A stretch of 64,000 nt of DNA from JBMOKU01 sp049324315 (GTDB taxonomy: Bacteria; Bacillota; Clostridia; Peptostreptococcales; Thermotaleaceae). The position numbers were made by a program, and so were the translations under genes. The notes beneath the pieces were generated by a model that worked only from the letters and a program-made list of their open reading frames with translations, was not told the origin of the DNA and ran no database searches. The stretch's first letter is position 1. Each line of letters opens with the position of its first letter. The stretch covers positions 1 through 64,000 of the forward strand of contig JBMOKU010000018.1 of NCBI GenBank assembly GCA_049324315.1. The letters are read 5' to 3'. This document shows positions 7,986 through 14,948 of this stretch, piece by piece.

Positions 7986-8330
7986 ATGGTTGTTAATAAA
8001 GACTTGCCACAATGCCCTGTAGCAACTACAGTTGGTGTTATAGGGAATAAGTGGAAATTGTTGATTTTAAGAAACCTGCTGACAGGTCCACAGAGATTTA
8101 CTGATTTATTAAAAGGTATAGACAGCATCAGTAAAAAAGTACTAACTGAAAATCTTCGTTCTTTAGAGGACGACGGCATTGTAAACAGAAAAACTTACGC
8201 TGAAGAAATCCCTATCAAAGTCGAATACAGCTTGAGTGAGATTGGTGAAACTTTGAAACCTATCTTTGATGTTTTAACTGACTGGGGAAATAATTACAAA
8301 GAATTTGTTAAAAATGTTTCTGAGAGATAG
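7986..8330 (+). CDS. HxlR-family transcriptional regulator
   Basis: The 114-residue winged-helix protein starts with the family signature CPV...IGNKWKLLILRNL (residues 10-29), including the N-terminal cysteine that in several HxlR proteins senses electrophiles or redox change. The recognition helix falls at about SISKKVLTENLRSLE. An AAGGGGAT site precedes the ATG. The gene is divergent from the ACGX peptide operon with 173 bases between start codons. It probably controls that operon and itself. It ends directly in a strong terminator. Confidence 0.85.
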   Translation: MVVNKDLPQCPVATTVGVIGNKWKLLILRNLLTGPQRFTDLLKGIDSISKKVLTENLRSLEDDGIVNRKTYAEEIPIKVEYSLSEIGETLKPIFDVLTDWGNNYKEFVKNVSER

Positions 8331-8369
8331 AAAAGAACGGACTTGGCTTGTCCGTTCTTCTCTATCTTT
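8326..8369. terminator. Bidirectional terminator after the hxlR-type gene
   Basis: A 17-base stem with one mismatch (8326-8342 and 8350-8366) closes a seven-base loop and is followed by T-rich sequence on the plus strand. It begins inside the stop region of the regulator. Confidence 0.75.
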
Positions 8370-8438
8370 ATCCACCAATCGGACTTTTTGACTCTGCGCC
8401 CGGATCAAATCTTTATTGATGTGATTCTCCCATAGCCA

Positions 8439-8699
8439 TTAGCTTTTTGCATCTAATTTTTCCGCCAAGTCATTTAGTCGCTGGGCTATGCCACTGAATT
8501 CTTCGATAGATTCAGCGATATAAGCAACGGCTTCCGCTACTTGTCCAATGGCAGATTCAATTTTTATGGCTTCGTCATAGGCCTGTTCGCTATCCGTTTT
8601 AATCATATTGATAATACGAACAACTTCTTTTATAGATTCTGCACTGCTTGCCGCCATCTTTCGAATTTCACCGGCTACTATGCCGAATCCACGGCCGTC
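8439..8699 (-). pseudogene. Methyl-accepting chemotaxis protein, C-terminal fragment
   Basis: The minus-strand frame reads DGRGFGIVAGEIRKMAA and then a heptad-rich AESIKEVVRIINMI... helix, the tip and descending helix of a chemoreceptor signalling domain, ending in a normal stop. Everything before the GRGFGIVAGEIRK tip (sensor, membrane and HAMP parts) is missing. The break at about 8700 joins directly to the CoA-transferase fragment. No start codon or ribosome-binding site serves it. Confidence 0.8.
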
Positions 8700-8958
8700 T
8701 TGCCATGACCCCTGGTCAGTTATTTTCTATTAATACATCCGCGGTCTTTAGTAGCTCCGTGAAAATCTCTTTGCCTTCCGGAGTTTTTAAGTTGATTGTT
8801 ACACTCTTTTTATTTCTGTTAACATTGTTGAAATACATACTTTGACCATTTACTAGGGTCCTGCCAGGAACTGCGTAAAGTCTAATATCCTTATGTCTTC
8901 CAATGCTTTCTTCATAGATATTGAACCTCCTATACATACTACAGAAATATTTTTTCAT
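8697..8958 (-). pseudogene. CaiB/BaiF (family III) CoA-transferase fragment
   Basis: The frame contains YFNNVNRNKKSVTINLKTPEG and then ADVLIENN, the family III CoA-transferase block usually ending in IENF-R-PGVMARLG. Here the arginine codon is a TGA, and PGVMAR follows in the same frame before the sequence switches to the chemoreceptor remnant. The first 40 residues do not fit the family, and the remaining 300 or so C-terminal residues are absent. It is a doubly broken remnant. Confidence 0.75.
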
Positions 8959-9011
8959 TGCAAATTATATTTGTTAACGTACGTCGCGATTTTATATAGC
9001 AATTTCCATGC

Positions 9012-9046
9012 CAAAAAAAACGACATATTTCTGCATCAGAAATATG
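9012..9046 (-). terminator. Minus-strand terminator
   Basis: The perfect 10-bp stem CATATTTCTG/CAGAAATATG (9024-9033 and 9037-9046) is followed on the minus strand by eight U after two bases (9013-9020). It would have ended transcription of the lyase remnant upstream. Confidence 0.75.
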
Positions 9047-9206
9047 CCCGTTCTATATGTTTGAAAGTATATTTTAACATCATAAGTGTAAACTTGTGTA
9101 AACTACTTGTGTAAACTATCGGTTACGTTCCGTTTTTTAGAGCACCCTAAAATTTAACCTATCTCTATTATCTATTTAACTGGTTCAAGATGTGCCGTGA
9201 AATGTC

Positions 9207-9780
9207 TTAATACTTTAGGCTCCCAGGTGATTTTTTATATCCTTTGATTTCATTTGCACGCTCTGCAATAGCTTTAAGAGCTTCTGCAACAATGTCAAAA
9301 TGTGATTGAGTATATACTCTTCTAGGAATAGCTAGTCTGCAAAATTCAAATGCAGCTTGTTGTTGTTTTCCGGTAACAGGATCTCTATCCAGCAGCAAAG
9401 ATCCTATGTCTCCACTTCTGATACCTGCTTCTATATACAACTCACAGGCTAATCGGGTACTGGAATGGGATACCATACTCTCTTAGCTTTTCACCGAGGT
9501 ATTCAATTTGCCCAATTCTATACTTCAAATAGTCGTAATCCATTCCTTCATACAATCCAATTGCCAAAGCTTCTAAATCTCTTCCCGCAAGACCACCATA
9601 TGTTAAATATCCTTCCATGGAAATAACGCGAGTCTTACATTTTGAGACTCGCGATTGGTCATTTTTAATGCCTAGCATCCCCCCATATTTACTATGGCGT
9701 CCTTCTTTGCACTCATTGTAAACGCTTATGCTCATAAGATCATCATTCTTGCCGAAGAAGCACAGCAAGGCCGCGTACAT
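9207..9780 (-). pseudogene. Tryptophanase/tyrosine phenol-lyase remnant
   Basis: Two overlapping frames together give the C-terminal part of a PLP-dependent beta-eliminating lyase. Frame one (9442-9780) includes GYLTYGGLAGRDLEALAIG and YRIGQIEYLGEKLREYGIPF. Frame two (9207-9476) includes ACELYIEAGIRSGDIGS and EFCRLAIPRRVYTQSHFD. The GGHAVFxDA block that should lie between them is deleted with a frameshift near 9460. The region that should carry the PLP lysine (S-x-K-K-D) is scrambled, and the N-terminal half is absent. The fragment cannot tell tryptophanase from tyrosine phenol-lyase. Confidence 0.8.
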
Positions 9781-9852
9781 GCTTCAGGTCGGAGTAGGCT
9801 TCGCCCAGGGGCAAAGTAGGTTCCATACAATATAAACTTCCTCACTCCTAGT

Positions 9853-10728
9853 CTATTTTTTTAAATCTACTACCGGATTTGCCATTGGTTCAAAGCCATC
9901 AATCCAGCATTCCACAACATCACCATCATTTATATGTACAGCTCTGGGGGTGCCGGTTGAGATAATATCTCCGGGCAGCATAGTTGCCACTTTGGAATGG
10001 AAGGAAACCAGATAATCCGGAGGAAAAGTCATGTTAGAAACAACATTCTGCGCGTAAATTTCACCGTTAATAACCGTCGCTACCTTGAGTTTTTTGACGT
10101 CCTCAATCTCATCAGGCGTAACCAGGATTGATCCCAAACTTAAAAAAGTATCAAAGTTTTTAGATCGGGTAAGATAACGGGGGTTAACACGAAGAATATC
10201 TTCGGCTGTCATATCAATTACAGTAGTAAAACCTGCAACCACACTCAACCAGTCTTTTTCTTCTACGTCCTTGCATTTTTTTCCATAAATTACTGCCAAT
10301 TCCGCTTCACCTGTGGTTTTTTCAGATTGTACAGGAATTTTAATTTCATCACCTGGTCCAATGATGGTGCTGTCAAATTTGTTAAAACTGGCCGGAGCTA
10401 AAGTTGGGGCCTTCTCTGCAAGGTCTCCGGCATGATCAACATAGTTGAGGCCAATACCCCAAATCTTACTGGGGTGTCGATATAGCGGGGCAAATATTGC
10501 CTCCTCTTTGGCAATGGCATGTTCAGCCATCGCTTCTGCTTGTGCTTTGCCGCCAGCCAAATACCAAGCTTTTATCTCCTCTAGCTGTTCTAACCTGATG
10601 ATTTCCAGCATGTCATTTGACCAATTTTTTCCTATCACCTCGTTAATTTTAGCAATAGGCAGCATCCCTGCCTCAACTACGAGTGTAGCAATTTCGGCAC
10701 CATCGAGCTTAATTGTTGCTAATCTCAT
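9853..10728 (-). CDS. Fumarylacetoacetate hydrolase family protein
   Basis: The 291-residue protein has a variable N-terminal domain and a C-terminal FAH fold from about residue 90: IWGIGLNY, IIGPGDEIKIP, the metal ligands in GEAELAVIYG and VIDMTAED, and a C-terminal STGTPRAV. Members hydrolyse, decarboxylate or hydrate 2-oxo-acid and acylpyruvate compounds with Mg2+; the substrate cannot be told. AGGAGATTAG precedes the ATG. It is the only intact gene among remnants from 8.4 to 11.1 kb, so it has either been kept under selection or stranded recently. Confidence 0.85.
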   Translation of the reverse strand: MRLATIKLDGAEIATLVVEAGMLPIAKINEVIGKNWSNDMLEIIRLEQLEEIKAWYLAGGKAQAEAMAEHAIAKEEAIFAPLYRHPSKIWGIGLNYVDHAGDLAEKAPTLAPASFNKFDSTIIGPGDEIKIPVQSEKTTGEAELAVIYGKKCKDVEEKDWLSVVAGFTTVIDMTAEDILRVNPRYLTRSKNFDTFLSLGSILVTPDEIEDVKKLKVATVINGEIYAQNVVSNMTFPPDYLVSFHSKVATMLPGDIISTGTPRAVHINDGDVVECWIDGFEPMANPVVDLKK

Positions 10729-10805
10729 TTTCTAATCTCCTCTCTACTTTCTGCTTATCTAATAGTCATATAAATTTACAATGCAATTCTCCGCTGCAAT
10801 CATAA

Positions 10806-11048
10806 TTATAATGACTCCTCTACACTTAAGTTTATATCACAAATGTCAAGGATATCAACCCTTGCTTTAAGATTCTGTGCAGGTTCTCCTTGATCAACAA
10901 CATCATATAAATTTTGAATAGATCCTTCGCTTAGACCAGCGCCTTGAACATATCCATACATAGTCTCATTTTTATGAAAACTAGTTTTCATCACTTCGCT
11001 TTTACCTGAACCCACCCCTTCAACCGAAAATTTCAATAAGGTTAACAC
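10806..11048 (-). pseudogene. Unrecognised open fragment (80 codons)
   Basis: A minus-strand frame opening with GTG encodes MLTLLKFSVEGVGSGKS through to ICDINLSVEESL. It has no ribosome-binding site and an in-frame TAG directly before it. Composition looks protein-like, with no low-complexity bias. I do not recognise the family. Its place among other remnants suggests the C-terminal piece of a decayed gene. Between 11049 and 11190 I see nothing else. Confidence 0.35.
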
Positions 11049-11189
11049 CTAGGTCGGATAAATGCATTTTGAAGTTCATTCATTAATTCGATACTTTTAA
11101 CAATTCGACATAAATCTATTTTTCAATTGATAATACTTATCAGATGATACATGTGTAAATACTGTTATTTTTTGTCGAACTTCCTATTT

Positions 11190-11250
11190 TTAAATAAATA
11201 AAAAGAAAATGACTGAATAAACGATTATAACGTTATATTCAATCATTTTC
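11190..11250 (-). terminator. Terminator of the proABC operon
   Basis: Arms 11205-11218 and 11237-11250 match at 13 of 14 positions, and the minus strand continues with U-rich sequence (11190-11204). It lies 25 bases after the proC stop. Confidence 0.8.
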
Positions 11251-11275
11251 ATATTTACAAACTTATTTAGGCTAT

Positions 11276-12097
11276 TTATTTCCGATCATTTTTGACTAAT
11301 TGCTTTACTTTTGCAGTACAAACGTTCATGGCTTCAATGACAGTGCCTCTGAAATTATTTTTTTCTAAAGAATACACGGCTTCGATAGTTGAACCTGCTG
11401 GAGAGCATACCATATCTTTAAGCTCTCCAGGATGCTTTTCTTTTTCTAGTACCATTTTTGCTGCCCCGATTACTGCTTGCGCAGCATATCGATAAGCTTT
11501 TTCTCTAGATAGCCCTTGCAGTACACCACCATCTGCCAAGGCTTCAATGAACATATACACATAGGCGGGACTGCTTCCACTAATGGCAGGAATTGCATCC
11601 ATAAGACTCTCATCGATAAGGTCCACTTTACCTATACTCTTAAAAATATTTAAAACAAAATCAAGCTCATTTTCTGATACATTTTGATTTGGCGTGACTG
11701 CAGTCATTCCCTCTTTTACAAGTACAGGTGTATTCGGCATAGTCCGTATCACTTTTACAGGGAAATCAAAAAAGCTTTCAATATATTGGTTATCAATCCC
11801 TGCTGCTAGAGAGACAAGGACATGTTCTTGTGTGACATAGTCTTTTATTTCATTTAAAACAATCTTGTAAATATGTGGTTTTACTGCTAATACGACGATA
11901 TGACAACTCTTAACAACATCAATATTGCTTTGGGCAAGATTAAGTTGGAATTCATGGCACATTTTCTCTGCTTTACTGACGGTCTTATTGCTAACATGGA
12001 TGTTCTCACTGATTTCTGGTTGTTGACTCACTAAACCACTAACCATTGCATAGGTCATATTACCTGCGCCGATAAATCCGATTTTATAATTTTTCAT
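11276..12097 (-). CDS. proC: Pyrroline-5-carboxylate reductase
   Basis: ProC reduces 1-pyrroline-5-carboxylate to proline with NAD(P)H. The 273-residue protein opens with a Rossmann motif (GFIGAGNMTYAM, residues 7-18), has VIRTMPNTP near 120, and the SGSSPAYVY substrate/dimer motif near 173. The ATG at 12097 has GGAGGTGATTCT before it and is preferred to an upstream in-frame ATG at 12148 that lies near the end of proB. It is the last gene of the T-box-controlled proA-proB-proC operon, so all three steps from glutamate to proline are encoded together. Confidence 0.95.
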   Translation of the reverse strand: MKNYKIGFIGAGNMTYAMVSGLVSQQPEISENIHVSNKTVSKAEKMCHEFQLNLAQSNIDVVKSCHIVVLAVKPHIYKIVLNEIKDYVTQEHVLVSLAAGIDNQYIESFFDFPVKVIRTMPNTPVLVKEGMTAVTPNQNVSENELDFVLNIFKSIGKVDLIDESLMDAIPAISGSSPAYVYMFIEALADGGVLQGLSREKAYRYAAQAVIGAAKMVLEKEKHPGELKDMVCSPAGSTIEAVYSLEKNNFRGTVIEAMNVCTAKVKQLVKNDRK

Positions 12098-12134
12098 AGA
12101 ATCACCTCCACACCTGTTATCAAATGATGATCGT

Positions 12135-12926
12135 TTATTGGGATACAAATAAAGTTGCTTTTTCTGAACCTTCTAGTAGTTTTAGCAAGATCTCTTCTTT
12201 TTTTCCATTAGCTAGAATCATTGGAATTCCAAAACCATTAACTCTTCTTGCTGCTTCAATTTTCGTTGAGATGCCACCGGTACCAAAATGGTTCTCTTTA
12301 CCGATGGTGATTGCTTGTAACAACGCTTCAATGTCTGTTACTTTTTCTAGTAAAACAGCATCATCGAATTCTTTTGGACTTCGATCATAAACGCCATCTA
12401 TATCGCTAAGAAGGATAAGCAGGTCCGCATTCCATAAATTCGCGGTTAAAGCCGCTAGCGTATCGTTGTCTCCAATTTTGATTTCATCGACGCTGACTGT
12501 ATCGTTCTCGTTGATAATGGGTACAACACCTTCGTCAACCAGCGTAAAGAGTGTGTTCCTTATATTTAGCGTCCTATTTGGATCTTGAAAATCGTCTCGC
12601 GTAAGGAGCATCTGACCGATAAAAATATTTTGTTCTTCAAATGCTTTTTTATAAGCGTTCATTAGTTCTACTTGACCAATTGCACATAAAGCTTGCTTAT
12701 AATGAATGTCTTCTTTTCGCTTCCATTTATCGATGGTAGCAACACCAGCAATCCTAGCTCCTGACGAAACAATCACAATTTGCTTCCCTTGATTGATCAA
12801 GTCAGAGACTTGTTCGCACATTTTTTGTAGAAAAGATATATTGATCGTACCATCTATATTGGATAAAGTATTGCTGCCAATCTTAATCACGATTTTTCTA
12901 CTTTTACTGATAATATTAGAAATCAT
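12135..12926 (-). CDS. proB: Glutamate 5-kinase
   Basis: ProB phosphorylates glutamate at the gamma-carboxyl as the first step to proline. The 263 residues make up only the amino-acid-kinase domain: VIKIGSNTL near the start, IVSSGARIAG near 53, INENDTVS near 138 and GTGGISTKIEAA near 216. The C-terminal PUA domain of the 367-residue E. coli enzyme is absent, as in some other bacteria. It starts ten bases after proA ends, with AGAGGG before the ATG. Confidence 0.93.
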   Translation of the reverse strand: MISNIISKSRKIVIKIGSNTLSNIDGTINISFLQKMCEQVSDLINQGKQIVIVSSGARIAGVATIDKWKRKEDIHYKQALCAIGQVELMNAYKKAFEEQNIFIGQMLLTRDDFQDPNRTLNIRNTLFTLVDEGVVPIINENDTVSVDEIKIGDNDTLAALTANLWNADLLILLSDIDGVYDRSPKEFDDAVLLEKVTDIEALLQAITIGKENHFGTGGISTKIEAARRVNGFGIPMILANGKKEEILLKLLEGSEKATLFVSQ

Positions 12927-12935
12927 AATATCCCT

Positions 12936-14177
12936 CTATTCTCGTATTTGTCCATTTCCAACAACTGTATATTTTATTGTTACCAGTTCATTTAAGCCAA
13001 CTGGCCCTCTTGCATGCATTTTCTGTGTACTAATACCCATTTCTGCTCCAAAACCAAATTGACCGCCATCTGTAAATCTTGTAGATGCATTAACATAGAC
13101 AGCAGCAGCATCTACTTTTCTAGTAAACAGCGTCGCATTTGAAAGATTTTCTGTTAGTATTGCTTCCGAATGCTTCGTGCCGTACTTCCTTATATGGGCA
13201 ATTGCTTCTTGAATATCTTCAACGATTTTTACTGCTAGAATGTAGTCAAGATATTCTGTTGCCCAATCTTCTTCATTCGTCTCTAAGACAGGGATTATTT
13301 CTTTGGTCATCGTACATCCTCTGAGTTCAACACGACTGCTTAAGCAATCATATATTTGAGGAAGAAAGGTTTCGGCAATGTTTTTATGAATCAATATTGT
13401 CTCACAGGCGTTGCAAACACCAGGCCTCTGAACTTTAGCATTTTCAATGATTCTTATGGATTTCTCCAAGTCTGCGGATTCGTCTACAAAGATATGGCAA
13501 TTGCCTACTCCCGTCTCGATTGTAGGAACTGTTGCACTCTTCACTACAAACTGTATCAAATCATTGCCACCCCGAGGTATGATTAGGTCAATATATTCAT
13601 TCATTGTCAGCATCTCTTTTACCACCGCCCGATCGGTATCTTCAATATATTCGATGACGCCTTCAGGCAGTTGGCTTGATCTAAGTCCTTGTTTTATTGC
13701 AGATACCAATGCTAAGTTGGAATGTATCGAAGTTGTACTTCCTCTTAACAATATACAGTTACCACTTTTCAGCGAAAGAGCAAATGCATCAACAGTAACA
13801 TTTGGTCTCGACTCATAAATAATACCGATTACCCCGATTGGAACTGTCATTTTGCTTATCGTAAGTCCATTCTCCAATGTCCATACGTCATTACTCTTCC
13901 AAACAGGATCTTTCAGATCAATGATGGTAGAGATACTTTCTATCATATCTTCTATTCTTTTTTCATCTAGTCGCAATCGATCAATTAAGCTCTCTTTCAT
14001 ATTATTTTTTCTTGCATTGAGAATATCTTTCTCATTTTCTTGTAAAATACTGAGAGTATTTTCTTTTAGGCTTTCAGCCACTCGTCTTAAGGCATCATTC
14101 TTTATTTTCGTATCAGCCGTAGCTAATACTTGAGACGTATCTTGTAATTTTTTACATTGATTCCGTAAGTTCATCAT
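12936..14177 (-). CDS. proA: Gamma-glutamyl phosphate reductase
   Basis: ProA reduces gamma-glutamyl phosphate to glutamate semialdehyde with NADPH. The 413-residue aldehyde-dehydrogenase-fold protein has GVIGIIYESRPNVT (about 116-129), LRGS near 144, and the catalytic cysteine in RPGVCNACETILI near 250. Two ATGs (14177 and 14174) follow GGGGTG. It is the first gene after the T-box leader, 74 bases upstream, so it is expected to be read when uncharged proline tRNA is abundant. Confidence 0.95.
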   Translation of the reverse strand: MMNLRNQCKKLQDTSQVLATADTKIKNDALRRVAESLKENTLSILQENEKDILNARKNNMKESLIDRLRLDEKRIEDMIESISTIIDLKDPVWKSNDVWTLENGLTISKMTVPIGVIGIIYESRPNVTVDAFALSLKSGNCILLRGSTTSIHSNLALVSAIKQGLRSSQLPEGVIEYIEDTDRAVVKEMLTMNEYIDLIIPRGGNDLIQFVVKSATVPTIETGVGNCHIFVDESADLEKSIRIIENAKVQRPGVCNACETILIHKNIAETFLPQIYDCLSSRVELRGCTMTKEIIPVLETNEEDWATEYLDYILAVKIVEDIQEAIAHIRKYGTKHSEAILTENLSNATLFTRKVDAAAVYVNASTRFTDGGQFGFGAEMGISTQKMHARGPVGLNELVTIKYTVVGNGQIRE

Positions 14178-14251
14178 TTCTCACACCCCGCAAATATGAA
14201 TTCATAGAAGTAGGTATACATAATATAATTATAGTAACTAAATTTTGAAAA

Positions 14252-14482
14252 CAAAAAAACTCTCATCCCATGAGGGACGAGAGTTAACCCGCGGTACCAC
14301 CCTAATTAGCCAAATGGCTCTCTTAAGTAATCGTAACGTGATTAAAACGTGATGGTTTATTCGCCATCATACTCCAGAGTGGGTTCGAAAAGCTGGTTTA
14401 TAAGGCTCTCACCAAGTACCTTACTCTCTGTGAAACATAACTTATCTACTATTCTCTCTCAACGTATCCTGTATAATGTATT
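14252..14482 (-). promoter_or_regulatory. T-box riboswitch, proline specifier
   Basis: Read on the minus strand, the leader has an AGTA motif, a stem I region with GAACCCACTCTGG (about 14377-14389), the T-box GGTGGTACCGCGGGTTAACTC, and a terminator AACTCTC...GAGAGTT followed by seven U. The triplet in the specifier position reads CCC or CCA depending on register, and both are proline codons. This fits the proABC genes that follow. Uncharged proline tRNA would pair with the T-box and stop the terminator from forming. Confidence 0.93.
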
Positions 14483-14489
14483 TTAATTG

Positions 14490-14518
14490 ATTATATATAA
14501 AACATTTTAGAATGTCAA
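14490..14518 (-). promoter_or_regulatory. Sigma-A promoter of proABC
   Basis: Consensus TTGACA (14513-14518) and TATAAT (14490-14495) on the minus strand are exactly 17 bases apart. They lie directly upstream of the T-box leader. Confidence 0.9.
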
Positions 14519-14686
14519 CCCTATTTTTTACGGGAATGTAATATTTTATAAACCATAGAAAAGCATAATCATTAGCAGCTAGGTATAAATTCTCGATTTC
14601 CGTATATGCCTAAGTCAATCTTTAGTATATTTTTCAAAGACTTTTTACTTGTTAATTTTATGCTGATTATGCAAAAAATGTTACAG

Positions 14687-14719
14687 AAAAGTGAAAAGTA
14701 GAGCTTAAATGCTCTACTT
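14687..14719 (-). terminator. Terminator of the sigma-54 operon
   Basis: The stem AAGTAGAGC/GCTCTACTT (14696-14704 and 14711-14719) with a six-base loop is followed on the minus strand by TTTTCACTTTTC. It lies nine bases after the stop of the last operon gene. Confidence 0.8.
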
Positions 14720-14727
14720 GATCTCTT

Positions 14728-14925
14728 TTAACCTCCTGCTAATAGATGAATTGCCTGTACATCGTCTCCATCATTTATCAGCGTGGAATGATATTCCTCT
14801 TTAGAAATCAAATGTCCATTAATTTTTACAATTATTTTAGGATATGTATATCGCTTCTTTTCTAACAGTCTTTGAACTGTCAGTCCTTCTTCCCATTCAA
14901 AATCTTTGCTATTTACTTTTATCAT
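14728..14925 (-). CDS. ThiS/MoaD-family sulfur carrier protein
   Basis: This 65-residue beta-grasp protein ends in the Gly-Gly pair (LLAGG) that is adenylated and thiocarboxylated in ThiS, MoaD and relatives. The ATG at 14925 has GGAGG six bases before it; an upstream TTG in the same frame is less likely. It follows the aldehyde oxidoreductase gene by 23 bases and is the last gene of the operon. The position suggests a dedicated sulfur donor for the pterin dithiolene of the tungsten/molybdenum cofactor, as AOR loci often carry a MoaD-like gene. A ThiS role in thiamine synthesis is less likely because no thi gene is near. Confidence 0.85.
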   Translation of the reverse strand: MIKVNSKDFEWEEGLTVQRLLEKKRYTYPKIIVKINGHLISKEEYHSTLINDGDDVQAIHLLAGG

Positions 14926-14948
14926 TGCGGCCTCCAAATATAGAGATT

